Source: Alteromonas hispanica | GTDB taxonomy: Bacteria > Pseudomonadota > Gammaproteobacteria > Enterobacterales > Alteromonadaceae | Direction of reading: 5' to 3' | NCBI RefSeq assembly: GCF_010500915.1 | Contig: NZ_JAAAWP010000003.1 | Span: forward strand, 372,001-436,000 | Length of the DNA: 64,000 nt | Shown here: positions 43,602 to 52,573 of the stretch, piece after piece | How the letters are laid out: each line of letters opens with the position of its first letter | How positions within the stretch are numbered: position 1 is the first letter of the stretch | Position numbers and translations under genes: made by a program | Notes under the pieces: model-generated | Databases searched by the model: none | What the model was told of the DNA's origin: nothing | The model's input: the letters and a program-made list of their open reading frames with translations, nothing else

Positions 43602-44174
43602 ATGAACAAAGCAATCACACTATTAACAGCGCTTACAGCTCCAATTGCCGCAGTTGTCGCTACAGTTGCACCAACTGCAGCTTTGGCCGATAAGCCAGAT
43701 TGGCGTTATGTTGAAGGCGGCTATACAAAGCTAGATTTCGATAACAATGAATCTTTTGAGCCTGACGGCCTGACGATTAATGGAAAGTACTTACTTAACG
43801 CCAACTGGTATTTAAATGGCGAGTACAGCTTTTTTGAAGAAGGTAACTTCGACTTCGACATGCTCACTTTAGGTGGTGGGTACAGACTGCCAGTCAATGC
43901 TACGACCGACGCGTACTTTGGCGCAAACCTAGAGCGTGTTGATGGAGATTTTGACGACGAAACTGGCTACAGTATAAATGCTGGCCTTCGCTCAATGATT
44001 ACAGAGCAAGTGGAACTAGCTGGTGAAGTGGGTTACTACGACGTTGACGACGGTGAACCCACTTTTAAAGTAGGCGCTAACTACTACATCACGCCCCAGT
44101 GGGCAGTAGGAGCAAGCTATAAGCTCATCGACGAGTTAGATATTATGCAAGTGACAGCTCGTTACGCGTTTTAA
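43602..44174 (+). CDS. Small outer-membrane beta-barrel protein (Ax21-like)
   Basis: The 190-residue product has a Sec signal peptide (about residues 1-29, ending PTAALA). The mature part alternates hydrophobic and polar residues in short strands separated by acidic Gly/Asp/Asn-rich turns. It ends in VTARYAF with the C-terminal Phe expected for BamA-dependent barrels. The strands LTLGGGYRLPVN and VGASYKLIDELDIMQV fit a roughly eight-stranded barrel of the OmpA-like or Ax21-like type. Function is not known. A strong ribosome binding site (AAGGAG) and a strong terminator mark it as a single, probably well-expressed gene. Confidence 0.82.
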   Translation: MNKAITLLTALTAPIAAVVATVAPTAALADKPDWRYVEGGYTKLDFDNNESFEPDGLTINGKYLLNANWYLNGEYSFFEEGNFDFDMLTLGGGYRLPVNATTDAYFGANLERVDGDFDDETGYSINAGLRSMITEQVELAGEVGYYDVDDGEPTFKVGANYYITPQWAVGASYKLIDELDIMQVTARYAF

Positions 44175-44197
44175 ACCTCCCTCTCCTCAGGAAGGTG

Positions 44198-44224
44198 GCC
44201 GGGTTGCTCGACCCGGCTTTTTTT
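44198..44224 (+). terminator. Intrinsic terminator of the barrel gene
   Basis: GCCGGGT (44198-44204) pairs with ACCCGGC (44211-44217) around a 6-base loop and is followed by seven T residues. Confidence 0.92.
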
Positions 44225-44263
44225 ATCCGTTCAAATAATTTCACTGTACCTACTTCTGGCGCA

Positions 44264-44500
44264 TCAACCCTGGCTGTCGTCTTCAGGTAAAATGTCTTCT
44301 TTTCTTTTTATGTCTACACTTTCGTGTAATTCAGAGTACACCAATACGGCTTCGCCAGTTTTTAAGCTATCAAGAACTTGCTGAACTTTTGTTTTAAAGT
44401 CAGTTTCTTGCTCACCGTAATCTGTACCCTCACGCAATACAAACGACTCTGCCAAACTGTAAACAGTATCAGGCTCTAACGCTTCAATAGGAATTAACAT
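44264..44500 (-). CDS. yheU: YheU-family small protein
   Basis: The 78-residue product matches the YheU family (UPF0270) by its opening [12 protein letters not shown], the nearly invariant [12 protein letters not shown] and the [16 protein letters not shown] segment. No function is established. It follows yheT on the same strand after 36 bases, the usual gene order yheS-yheT-yheU. The C-terminal ten residues are acidic and variable. Confidence 0.93.
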   Translation of the reverse strand: MLIPIEALEPDTVYSLAESFVLREGTDYGEQETDFKTKVQQVLDSLKTGEAVLVYSELHESVDIKRKEDILPEDDSQG

Positions 44501-44536
44501 AACAGCTCCAAGGTGGCTATTTTCATCATAAAAATA

Positions 44537-45577
44537 CTAACATCCGCTATTTGTATAACGGCAGTAGCTATTTATTGGAAGCACGTCGCTAACAAATTGC
44601 TTCACTCTCTCATGAAGCCAAACGCGGGGGTTAAAAATAGACCCCTGCATGAATCCCACATGGCCGCCGCGCTCACTCAGTTCAACCGTTACGCTTCTAG
44701 CGAGATCTTCTTCTTTTGGCACAACTAAGTGGTTCATAAAAGGGTCGTCTATGCTGTGTAAAACCAGCGTAGGGCAGTGAATAGCACTTAAAAAATGATA
44801 GGCGCTACATTTTTCATAGTAATCCTTCGCATCCTCAAAACCATGTAAAGGAGCAGTCACCTTTTCATCGAACTCGTTGAAGCTAGTCATGCTATCCACA
44901 TCGTCTTTAGTAAGCTGAATGAGCTTCCGATAATCAATATATTCCATTTTTTTACGCAGTGTGCTTTTCATGCTGTTTAACAAATATTTTTGGTAAACCC
45001 GAGAAAAGCCGTGATTAATCGACTTTGCACACTCAGAAAGCTTAAGCGGCGAAGATATAGCAACCGCCGCTTGCAGCCATTTTTGCGCGGGGTTTTCCCC
45101 AAGCAGCTTCAATAGCATGTTGCCGCCTAAAGAAAAGCCAATGCCCACTTTGGGAACCCGTGGAAACTTATCGCTTAACCATTCGAGAAAAAAACTAGGA
45201 TCGCCTGTTTCGCCGCTGTGGTAGGCACGAGGGTTGAGATTGGGTACACCGCTACAGCCGCGGTAATGCATCATGACAACTTGCCAGCCATTTACTGACA
45301 GATTTGCCATCATATCGTTAGCATAGTGAGACTTAATACTGCCTTCTAAACCATGAAAAAGAACGACAATACCTGATACCTCTTCAGGCTTTGGACCCCA
45401 TGCAACATCGACAAAATCGTTATCGGGTAACGTGAGCCTTTCCATTTGATAAGAAAGAGGCATTCGCTTTTGAATAAACCGAGGCCATATAGTTTGCACA
45501 TGGCGATTCTTCGCCCATTTAGGCACTGTAAAACTGCTCTTAATGATTTTTCCGTGTGCTTTCGCTAACTTACTCAT
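44537..45577 (-). CDS. yheT: YheT-family alpha/beta hydrolase
   Basis: The 346-residue product is a UPF0017/YheT hydrolase with the opener FTVPKWAKNRHVQTIWP, the oxyanion region LFHGLEGSIKSHYA and nucleophile elbow GIGFSLGGNMLLKLLG. The His near the end is in SERGGHVGFMQG. Family members hydrolyse esters in vitro; the natural substrate is not known. It lies between the TIGR02444 gene and yheU on the same strand. No signal peptide is seen. Confidence 0.92.
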   Translation of the reverse strand: MSKLAKAHGKIIKSSFTVPKWAKNRHVQTIWPRFIQKRMPLSYQMERLTLPDNDFVDVAWGPKPEEVSGIVVLFHGLEGSIKSHYANDMMANLSVNGWQVVMMHYRGCSGVPNLNPRAYHSGETGDPSFFLEWLSDKFPRVPKVGIGFSLGGNMLLKLLGENPAQKWLQAAVAISSPLKLSECAKSINHGFSRVYQKYLLNSMKSTLRKKMEYIDYRKLIQLTKDDVDSMTSFNEFDEKVTAPLHGFEDAKDYYEKCSAYHFLSAIHCPTLVLHSIDDPFMNHLVVPKEEDLARSVTVELSERGGHVGFMQGSIFNPRVWLHERVKQFVSDVLPINSYCRYTNSGC

Positions 45578-45632
45578 TGCGGTTTCTTTTTATGTAATAG
45601 GTATAGTGTTGGATATTGAGAATACTCATTAT

Positions 45633-46232
45633 TTACGGTAGCTGTGCGATTAACTGACTAACCAGACTGCGAGCTTCTTGATTCTCTCTCAACCCATAGG
45701 CATTGATGAGGGCAGCAACAGAGGCATTCAATACCTTCGATTTATCGCCAGACGGTGGTGCAGATATTCGGTGAACATCTAATTGACAAAAAGCTTTAAC
45801 AATCGCCTCCTGTTGCTTTTTCTCAAGCTCTAATTCTTGCTCTTTTAGTGCCTCATAGTTTGCGGTACTTTTACCGGTACTTTTACCAGCACCATCTTCA
45901 GAATTGTGTTCGCCACCGCTTTGAGAAGTATCGGTTGAGGTTTGCGACAAATTTGAGCCTTTAGAAACCGGGCGAGCGGCTTTGCGCTTTTCTCTGTGTA
46001 ACTTAAGTTGCACATCGCTATTTGCCGCGGCATCAATTACAGACTTTAACTGCATTAGGTTTATAACAGCGTTATTTTCCAAACACCAGCACACTAGTAA
46101 TAGCACATTAACGTTAACCCCATGCTGGTCTTGCAGCAATAATGTTAGCGGCGCTACATCTCCTTTTGCATAGCGAGTAACGCTGTACTGCCAAAACTTT
46201 TCTTTATCAAGATTAACCATTTGCGATGTCAT
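45633..46232 (-). CDS. TIGR02444/DUF2390 family protein
   Basis: The 199-residue product matches a conserved gammaproteobacterial family of unknown function encoded next to yheS. It begins KEKFWQYSVTRYAKGDVAPLTLLLQDQHGVNVNVLLLVCW, the hallmark of the family. A helical part and a long low-complexity Ser/Gly/Lys/Glu-rich linker (about residues 90-140) follow. The ATG at 46232 lies 20 bases inside yheS, indicating coupling; an ATG at 46220 is an alternative start. No enzymatic motif is seen. Confidence 0.85.
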   Translation of the reverse strand: MTSQMVNLDKEKFWQYSVTRYAKGDVAPLTLLLQDQHGVNVNVLLLVCWCLENNAVINLMQLKSVIDAAANSDVQLKLHREKRKAARPVSKGSNLSQTSTDTSQSGGEHNSEDGAGKSTGKSTANYEALKEQELELEKKQQEAIVKAFCQLDVHRISAPPSGDKSKVLNASVAALINAYGLRENQEARSLVSQLIAQLP

Positions 46233-48159
46233 ATGCCTCTCGCTGCTGCTCTATTTGCTCTTGCGCATCTAACCACGCCATTTCCTCTTCTTCTAAACGC
46301 TGTTTCAGCAGGGTCTGTTTGTCGAGCAACTGCATCAAATCAGATTTTCTGTCCTCACCATAAAGCGTGGTATCAGCAAGCGCCTCTTCAACATCAGCAA
46401 GTGACGCTGAATGAGACTCCATATTTTTTTCATGTTTTTCTACGGCACGCTTTAAGGGAGCGATCTGTTTTCTAAATTCAGCTTCTCTGCGCTTTTCTTC
46501 TTTGCGGTCAATTTTGCGTTCAGGTTTATCGCCATGCTCTCCCTGAATTTCATCTTTGGCATCTTGATTAGATTTTGCTTTTTCAGCAGCTTGCTGTTTT
46601 AAAATCCAGTCACGATAATCATCTAAGTCGCCAGTAAATGGCTCAACATAGCCTCTATCGACAAGATAAAAATCTTCACATACTGAAGATAATAGGAAAC
46701 GGTCGTGAGAAACCAATACCATTGCACCTTCAAAACCTTGTAGCGCAATGTTTAGCGCATGGCGCATTTCTAAATCTAGGTGGTTAGTTGGTTCATCTAA
46801 CAGCAGCAAGTTTGGCTTTTGATACACGATTAACGCTAATACAAGGCGCGCTTTTTCACCGCCCGACATAGGGGCAACAGGTGCGAGCGCTTCATCACCG
46901 TTAAAACCAAAGCCACCTAAGTAGTCCCGCAACTGCTGCTCAGTGGCCTTTTGATCTATTCGCTGCAAGTGCAAAATGGGAGTGGCATTGGCGTCGAGGG
47001 TCTCTAATTGATGCTGCGCGAAATAGCCAATTTTTAGCCCTTTAGCGGTATTGAAAATGCCGTTTTTAGGAGCGTGAACCCCTGCAAGCAGTTTTATCAG
47101 CGTCGATTTACCCTGCCCATTGCGCCCTAGTAAACCAATACGACTACCCGGAACTAGGTTGAGTTTAACCTGCTGTAATACCGTATGCTCGCCGTATCCT
47201 AGCTGCACTTTCTCCATTTGCACTAACGGGTTGGGTAAAGCAGACGGGGGAGCAAACGAAAAGCTAAATGGGCTAGCCATATGTGCAGGCAACAACGTTT
47301 CCATCTTTTCAAGCTGCTTAATTCGACTTTGGGCCTGCTTGGCTTTACTGGCTTTTGCTTTAAACCGCGTGATAAAGGAGTTCAGGTGAGCCACTTTCTG
47401 TTGCTGTTTATCATATTCAAGATTTTGAAGACGAATACGTTCAGCCCGCTGGGTTTCAAAGGCTGAATAATTACCCGTATAGGTGACTAGCTTCTGCTGC
47501 TCTACGCTAATAATTTGCGCAACTGTATTATCGATAAAGGCTTTGTCGTGTGAAATAAGAAGCAATGTTCCTGAGAAACGCTGAAGCCACTTTTCAAGCC
47601 AAATAACCGCGTCTAAATCTAAGTGGTTAGTTGGCTCATCGAGCAACAATAGATCTGATGGGCAAAGCAGTGCCTGCGCCAAGTTTAAACGCATACGCCA
47701 GCCACCAGAAAAGTCGGTGACAGGCGCGGTTAATTGAGAATTGGTAAAGCCTAAGCCCGATAGAATAGTGGCGGCTCTCGATTCAACATCATAGGCTCCA
47801 GCCTGTTCTAGTTGACCGTGAACTTGCCCAATTTGCACGCCGTCTTCTTCTTGTTCGGCAACACGTAACTTTTCTTGCAGCATGCGCAGATGCTTGTCGC
47901 CATCAATTACATAATCGATAGCTCTGCGATCGGTAGCAGGTGTTTCCTGAGCAACGCTAACAATTCGCCAATCGCTTGGTACGCTGCAATCGCCAGCATC
48001 CACTGTAAGTTCACTTCTCAACAAGGCAAATAAGGTCGACTTACCACAGCCATTGCCTCCTATTAACGCAACTTTATGACCAGGAAAAACCTGTGCAGAT
48101 GCGTCTTCTAACAGCATTTTTCTGCCGCGCAATAGCGATACATTCGAGAGCTTTATCAT
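46213..48159 (-). CDS. yheS: ABC-F family ATPase YheS
   Basis: This 648-residue soluble protein has two ABC ATPase domains and no membrane segments, typical of ABC-F translation factors that act at the ribosomal E site. The first domain has Walker A GGNGCGKST and signature DFSGGWRMR with LLLDEPTNHLD. The second has GRNGQGKST, MSGGEKARL and a second LLLDEPTNHLD. The interdomain linker is the expected charged helical segment, and the C-terminal 100 residues form a coiled coil. It leads the yheS-TIGR02444-yheT-yheU unit; yheV is divergent. Confidence 0.95.
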   Translation of the reverse strand: MIKLSNVSLLRGRKMLLEDASAQVFPGHKVALIGGNGCGKSTLFALLRSELTVDAGDCSVPSDWRIVSVAQETPATDRRAIDYVIDGDKHLRMLQEKLRVAEQEEDGVQIGQVHGQLEQAGAYDVESRAATILSGLGFTNSQLTAPVTDFSGGWRMRLNLAQALLCPSDLLLLDEPTNHLDLDAVIWLEKWLQRFSGTLLLISHDKAFIDNTVAQIISVEQQKLVTYTGNYSAFETQRAERIRLQNLEYDKQQQKVAHLNSFITRFKAKASKAKQAQSRIKQLEKMETLLPAHMASPFSFSFAPPSALPNPLVQMEKVQLGYGEHTVLQQVKLNLVPGSRIGLLGRNGQGKSTLIKLLAGVHAPKNGIFNTAKGLKIGYFAQHQLETLDANATPILHLQRIDQKATEQQLRDYLGGFGFNGDEALAPVAPMSGGEKARLVLALIVYQKPNLLLLDEPTNHLDLEMRHALNIALQGFEGAMVLVSHDRFLLSSVCEDFYLVDRGYVEPFTGDLDDYRDWILKQQAAEKAKSNQDAKDEIQGEHGDKPERKIDRKEEKRREAEFRKQIAPLKRAVEKHEKNMESHSASLADVEEALADTTLYGEDRKSDLMQLLDKQTLLKQRLEEEEMAWLDAQEQIEQQREAYDIANG

Positions 48160-48275
48160 GACTTACCTTCGCTGGGAAACTTCGGGCGCGTATAATAGCA
48201 AAAACTTAAAGTAAAAGCTGATCAACGCATGGTCTTTGGCGGTATAATAAGGGCAATGCATTAAAAGGTATAGAT

Positions 48276-48482
48276 ATGTCAAAATCATCAAGACGCCGTT
48301 TTGTCGCAGGCGCAACGTGCCCAAAGTGCCAAGAACTGGACACGATTTCATTGTACTATGAGAACAATGTGGAAAAATTAGAGTGTGTAGCCTGTGGTTA
48401 CAACGAAGCGCAAACTGATGAGAAAGTCAGTGCAGTGACGCGCGAAAGCGAAAACGTTATCGGGATTTTCAAGCCTCACTAG
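48276..48482 (+). CDS. yheV: YheV-family putative zinc-ribbon protein
   Basis: The 68-residue product has two CxxC pairs, CPKCQ and CVACG, spaced like a zinc ribbon. It matches the YheV/DUF2387 family in RRFVAGATCPKCQELDTI and the C-terminal VIGIFKPH. The function is unknown. It starts 116 bases from the divergent yheS, the usual arrangement. AAGGT lies before the ATG. Confidence 0.92.
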   Translation: MSKSSRRRFVAGATCPKCQELDTISLYYENNVEKLECVACGYNEAQTDEKVSAVTRESENVIGIFKPH

Positions 48483-48604
48483 TTTACGTTTACGCTTTCT
48501 GAAGTATGGATATTATTGGCGGTGGGGCGCACCAAGCTCATTAGTTGATCTGTCTGATTATATTTTTGTCCGGTGCTGTTATCCGTTGGTTTTATCCGGT
48601 GGTG

Positions 48605-48778
48605 TTATATGGTACAGCTGTCGCCGCAATCATTCGCTCCATCACGCATTCCCTCTACCGCTTGCTTTTCTTGCTGGTCTTTTTTGGCCTGGTTTTCAGC
48701 CACTGACTTTTCAACTGAATCAAAGTCGATGTTATCGAGTGAATCTATATCAAATGAATCTGTATCTAAATCGCTCAT
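48605..48778 (-). CDS. Small acidic protein of 57 residues ending CGDSCTI
   Basis: A short frame not recognisable as a known family starts at ATG 48778 behind AAGAGAG (7-base spacing) and ends at TAA 48605. The protein opens MSDLDTDSFDIDSLDNIDFD, which is strongly acidic. A charged helical part rich in Lys and Gln follows (KKDQQEKQ), then a C-terminus with two cysteines in CGDSC. It lies 42 bases after slyX on the same strand and is probably in the same transcript. The good ribosome binding site and the clean composition support a real gene. Frames on the opposite strand here are shadows. Metal or thiol chemistry at the CxxxC is speculation. Confidence 0.7.
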   Translation of the reverse strand: MSDLDTDSFDIDSLDNIDFDSVEKSVAENQAKKDQQEKQAVEGMRDGANDCGDSCTI

Positions 48779-48820
48779 TGATTAGCTCTCTTAAATAGTA
48801 ATTTCAAAAAATGCCTTACA

Positions 48821-49099
48821 TTAAAAATGAGGCGGCGGCGTTTCTTCAGACTCTTTAGCCATGTTAGATGGCTCTATAGACTTCACCCTATCCACTACAT
48901 GACGCAATTTAAATGATATATCGTCCATCTGTTTTTGTTGAGAAGACAACGCATCATTTAGCGAATCAATAGTGTATTCCTGAAACGCCACTTTGGTCTG
49001 CAGCTCTTCTATACTCTCTAGAGCATCTTTAAGCTGCTCTTGTAGCTCTAATACTTGGCTATCTTTTTTAGTCTCTTCGGCGCTGCGATTCTTAGACAT
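48821..49099 (-). CDS. slyX: SlyX-family coiled-coil protein
   Basis: The 92-residue product is predicted to form one coiled coil (LELQEQLKDALESIEELQ and on to SIEP). It ends in TPPPHF, close to the PPPHY ending of SlyX. SlyX genes often sit next to an FKBP-type isomerase gene, and fkpA is found 1.2 kb away. The biochemical role is unknown. It follows the WD40 gene by 20 bases. Confidence 0.9.
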   Translation of the reverse strand: MSKNRSAEETKKDSQVLELQEQLKDALESIEELQTKVAFQEYTIDSLNDALSSQQKQMDDISFKLRHVVDRVKSIEPSNMAKESEETPPPHF

Positions 49100-49119
49100 T
49101 TATTATATTAATCCCACTG

Positions 49120-50112
49120 CTAATTTTCTCTAGCCCATACTTCCGCCAGGCCACTACTGCTTTCAGTCACTATATTACCATTGGGCAAGAACCCAACGCC
49201 ATAAACAACTGCTGTTGGTGGTGATATTGTCTCGCGAGAGGCCACTTGAATAGATTGCAATTGGTCACCTGTGCCAATGTCCCAAAGGTACACCTTTCTA
49301 GACGGCGATCCGGTAAGTAAATACTTACCGTCTTTGGAAAACTCAACATCGGTGAATATTCTCTGCCGCGAAATGAATTTTAAACTGCTAACAGGCTCAC
49401 CTGACTGAACATTCCAAATTTGGGATTTGCTTTGGCTATCCGCTGTAAATGCAAACCTTCCTTGATCGTCTAGTGCGACTTTGGTGACTCGCGAGGGGTG
49501 GGTAAAGGTGTGAATAATTTGGCCCGTCTCTGTACTCCAAAGATAAGCGATATAGTCATTTCCCCCCGACAGCGCAAACTTACCGTTGGGGGAAATATCA
49601 ATTGAATTTACTTTTTCTTGGTGACCGAGAAACTCAAGGCGCCGCTGGGTAACGGGCTCGAAAAACATGATAGTGCCGCTAGAGCGAGCAACCAGTACCC
49701 CTCTACCGTTATTTGCCACAGCAACATCTCTAATATTTGATTCATCTATCCGCCAAAAGCCTTCCGGATCACCCGTTTGCATGTTCCATAAGGCGAATGC
49801 TTCTCTGTCGGCCGTTACCACGTATTGTTTGTCTGCACTTATATGAACAGAAACCACCAGATTATTACCTTCTCCCTGATGGCCCCACCGATACAAAGGC
49901 TCATTCTCTCCAATACGCCAGACATTTATGCCATTATTAATTCCCGACACCACGGCGATGGTCCCATCTGAAGAAATGTCTGCCGCATAAGCACCTTCTT
50001 CAACATGACGCCACTGCTTTATTGGCGTAGTATCAGGGACTGAACACCCTATGGATCCGCAAAAAAGTGGAACGAGTAACAATAATCTCGGGAACATTTT
50101 GAACCTAAACAT
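49120..50112 (-). CDS. WD40-repeat lipoprotein
   Basis: The product is about 330 residues with an N-terminal signal and a probable lipobox (CGSIGC, Cys at about residue 23). It then has about seven WD40-like repeats, seen as SxDGxxxxS and xxLWxxxTG units such as ISPNGKFALSGGNDYIAYLW and the two that follow. A beta-propeller facing the periplasm is expected; no enzymatic motif is present. The frame opens at TTG 50118, but ATG 50112 (or ATG 50097 behind AGG) is more likely; 50112 is annotated. It shares a transcript with slyX and is divergent from fkpA. Confidence 0.82.
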   Translation of the reverse strand: MFRFKMFPRLLLLVPLFCGSIGCSVPDTTPIKQWRHVEEGAYAADISSDGTIAVVSGINNGINVWRIGENEPLYRWGHQGEGNNLVVSVHISADKQYVVTADREAFALWNMQTGDPEGFWRIDESNIRDVAVANNGRGVLVARSSGTIMFFEPVTQRRLEFLGHQEKVNSIDISPNGKFALSGGNDYIAYLWSTETGQIIHTFTHPSRVTKVALDDQGRFAFTADSQSKSQIWNVQSGEPVSSLKFISRQRIFTDVEFSKDGKYLLTGSPSRKVYLWDIGTGDQLQSIQVASRETISPPTAVVYGVGFLPNGNIVTESSSGLAEVWAREN

Positions 50113-50250
50113 AATCAAATGGGTTTCGCTTTGTAAACGCTACGTTTAACATAGCACGGATTACGCATCTTAAACTATTGTGCAAACTGCCTTAGATGCA
50201 GCAGTATAGATACAGAAGCATGATGATAAAAATTAATGGAGACGTTTTTT

Positions 50251-51036
50251 ATGCAGAAGTCGCTCGTTGCCCTATCAACAATAGCTGCGCTTGGTTTATT
50301 CGCTTGCCAGCCAAATACTTCAGATGAGGCTACTACTACCAGCGCAGAGAGCGCAGACACATCGACTGTTGCGGCAGAAGAAATGACCGATACGCAAAAG
50401 CAAGCTTATGCGATGGGGGCAAGTATGGGCTTATTTGTTACCAATCGAGCTCAACAACAAGAGCAACTTGGCTTGGCATTAGATCAAGAAGCGCTTAAAC
50501 AAGGCTTTACTGACGGCTTGAACGACACGTTGAAATTCACCCCAGAGCAGATTCAACAAATTGCTCAACAAGGCGAAGAAATGCTGCGTGCAAAGCAACA
50601 AGAAATGGCAGCGCAAGCAGCTGAGAAGAACATTGAAGCGGGCGAAGCATATCTTGCAGAAAACGCAGAGCGTGAAGGCGTCACAACAACTGAGTCAGGC
50701 CTTCAGTATGAAGTACTTGAAGAAGGCGAAGGCGCAAGCCCAGCCGCTACTGACATGGTTAAAGTACACTATCGCGGTACGTTACTAGACGGCACTGTGT
50801 TCGACTCTTCATACGATAGAGGCGAGCCTGCAGAGTTTCCATTGAACCGTGTTATTCCTGGCTGGACTGAAGGCGTTCAGTTAATGAAGGAAGGCGCAAA
50901 GTATCGCTTCCACATTCCGTCTGACCTTGCTTATGGTGAGCGTGCAACAGGTGCAATTACACCAAATTCTACGCTAATTTTTGACGTGGAGTTGCTTGAA
51001 GTCACCACCCCGGCAACAGAAGCTCCTACTGAGTAG
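50251..51036 (+). CDS. fkpA: FKBP-type peptidyl-prolyl isomerase FkpA, probable lipoprotein
   Basis: This envelope folding factor of about 261 residues has an N-terminal dimerisation helix region (AYAMGASMGLFVTNRAQQQ). It is followed by a long Gln/Ala-rich helix and the FKBP domain (VKVHYRGTLLDGTVFDSS, RVIPGWTEGVQLMKEGAKYRF, ending LIFDVELLEV). The frame opens at ATG 50236, but that codon overlaps GGAG, the likely ribosome binding site for ATG 50251. From there the protein reads MQKSLVALSTIAALGLFAC with a lipobox-like LFAC, so it may be lipid-anchored rather than soluble. A strong terminator follows. Confidence 0.92.
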   Translation: MQKSLVALSTIAALGLFACQPNTSDEATTTSAESADTSTVAAEEMTDTQKQAYAMGASMGLFVTNRAQQQEQLGLALDQEALKQGFTDGLNDTLKFTPEQIQQIAQQGEEMLRAKQQEMAAQAAEKNIEAGEAYLAENAEREGVTTTESGLQYEVLEEGEGASPAATDMVKVHYRGTLLDGTVFDSSYDRGEPAEFPLNRVIPGWTEGVQLMKEGAKYRFHIPSDLAYGERATGAITPNSTLIFDVELLEVTTPATEAPTE

Positions 51037-51116
51037 TAACTCGATAAGCAAAATACTGCGGTAACACATGGGCTAACTTACCCTTAGTAAAGCGGTATTT
51101 CTGAAGCTACAAAGAG

Positions 51117-51145
51117 AAAGCCGGCGCACCACGCGCCGGCTTTTT
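51117..51145 (+). terminator. Intrinsic terminator of fkpA
   Basis: AAAGCCGGCGC (51117-51127) pairs with GCGCCGGCTTT (51133-51143) around ACCAC, followed by more T. In the rest of the gap to 51360, between two convergent genes, I see no gene or further signal. Confidence 0.9.
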
Positions 51146-51360
51146 GTTTTTGTGAATTTGGCTATCTCCGTGCCTACCTTTTCCAATGAGCAAGTGGTGT
51201 TCAACCACGTTGTTATCCAAATAGTAAAATGGATATTTCAATGTGCTAGGTGCCTCGAATCACTCTTTAACTATAGTACAAAACGGTGATTTGTCATGGT
51301 TTACCAGGTGTCCGCTTGTAACGTTTTCGCCTAAAACAAAGCCGTTTAGACCTTTTTGTT

Positions 51361-51630
51361 TTAACGCTTAGGTCCCCGTCTACGCTCAGTAACAACGTTA
51401 AATGTAGCGAAGTGCCTTAATACCGACTGGCCAATTTTATAAAAAGCTGCACCTACAATGAGATAACAGACGGTTTGTAGACTTTGCAGGCGCACCACCA
51501 TGTCCAGAAGTGCATAAAAGAGTAAAAGGCCGCCGGTTAACAGCACCACAAACCCAATGATTGTGCCGCTTACATTAACAGGGTCGTGTACTGCTTTTTG
51601 ACGATACAACATGGACAGTTTATTTTGCAT
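51361..51630 (-). CDS. Small membrane protein with two predicted helices
   Basis: The product of 89 residues starts MQNKLSMLYRQKAVHDPVN and has two hydrophobic segments, GTIIGFVVLLTGGLLLFYALL and LQTVCYLIVGAAFYKIG, with a basic end (TERRRGPKR). The open frame reaches 51669, but ATG 51630 has AAGG seven bases upstream and was chosen. I do not recognise the family. It is divergent from greB and convergent with fkpA. Confidence 0.65.
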   Translation of the reverse strand: MQNKLSMLYRQKAVHDPVNVSGTIIGFVVLLTGGLLLFYALLDMVVRLQSLQTVCYLIVGAAFYKIGQSVLRHFATFNVVTERRRGPKR

Positions 51631-51908
51631 AACACAGCCTTGCGGTTTAACCGCGCTTGAATTGTTCACTTTTTATACTGCGACAACAATAAAAAAGATT
51701 AGGTTCAGTAAAAGGACGAGGTTTATTTCCCTAATAAGCTCTCAAAAAACGGTAATACGCAGGAGTCTCTACATTTGTGATTGGGTTTTCTATAATTACC
51801 CACATACACTACAAGAGTAATGCGCGTTAACCTTTTCTGTACACTTTTACGGTAAAGCTGAAAACGCGATAGTGACAACTTCATCTTTTTACTTACTAAC
51901 GGAATATT

Positions 51909-52394
51909 GTGAAAACACCACTTATCACTCGAAAAGGCTATACCAAACTTAGAAAAGAACTGGATTTTTTGTGGCGTGAGGAAAGGCCTGAAATAACTCG
52001 AAAAGTGACATGGGCAGCAAGCCTCGGCGATCGCAGCGAAAATGCTGACTACCAATATAATAAGAAAAAGCTTAGGGAAATAGACCGCCGAGTACGTTAC
52101 TTAAGAAAGTGCCTAGAAAACCTCAAGGTGGTTGACTACGATCCTCAGCAAGAGGGAAAAGTATTTTTTGGAGCTTGGGTAGAAATAGAGAATGAGGCCG
52201 GCGAAGTCATGGAGCTTCGACTCACAGGCTACGACGAAATATTCGGTCGCAAAGATTACATTTCTATTGATTCCCCAATGGCTAGAGCATTATTAGGCAA
52301 AGAAGAAGACGACGAATTTGTAGTGAAAACTGAAACCGATATTAAAGAATGGTGGATAAATAAAATTTGGTATGACCCGACCGATAAAATTTAA
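51909..52394 (+). CDS. greB: Transcription elongation factor GreB
   Basis: GreB stimulates cleavage of backtracked RNA in stalled RNA polymerase. The 161-residue product has the N-terminal coiled coil with acidic tip residues in GDRSENADYQYNKKKLRE and a C-terminal FKBP-like domain ending TDIKEWWINKIWY. The longer length and the basic LWREERPEITRKV segment favour GreB over GreA. The start codon is GTG. It precedes tex by 179 bases. Confidence 0.94.
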   Translation: MKTPLITRKGYTKLRKELDFLWREERPEITRKVTWAASLGDRSENADYQYNKKKLREIDRRVRYLRKCLENLKVVDYDPQQEGKVFFGAWVEIENEAGEVMELRLTGYDEIFGRKDYISIDSPMARALLGKEEDDEFVVKTETDIKEWWINKIWYDPTDKI

Positions 52395-52455
52395 CAGGGT
52401 AAATGCAAAATATCTCCACAAAGAGGGGGTTGAGACGACTTTCAGCAAGGTGCGG

Positions 52456-52464
52456 TGCTATACT
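52456..52464 (+). promoter_or_regulatory. Possible extended -10 promoter for tex
   Basis: TGCTATACT in the greB-tex gap fits an extended -10 element; a TTGAGA lies too far upstream (23 bases) for a standard -35. It would start transcription about 100 bases before the tex ATG. Confidence 0.35.
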
Positions 52465-52573
52465 CGCCAACAGAATATTCGTCATACTTATTTTCACTAA
52501 AGACCTGACGTATAAAACGACATAGGTTATTTCGCTTTTGCCAAAAGCGCTTCATTAGAAATTTAGGCCACAT

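Noticed and set aside
44513..44728. + strand frame with a hydrophobic start
   Set aside because: It lies antisense to the 3' end of yheT, whose protein sequence is conserved there, and has no supporting context.
48573..48798. Two + strand frames of 70 residues
   Set aside because: They are antisense to the small acidic gene on the minus strand, which has a better ribosome binding site and a more protein-like composition.
51146..51360. Possible small RNA or gene in the gap after fkpA
   Set aside because: No open frame, promoter or second hairpin of note was found.
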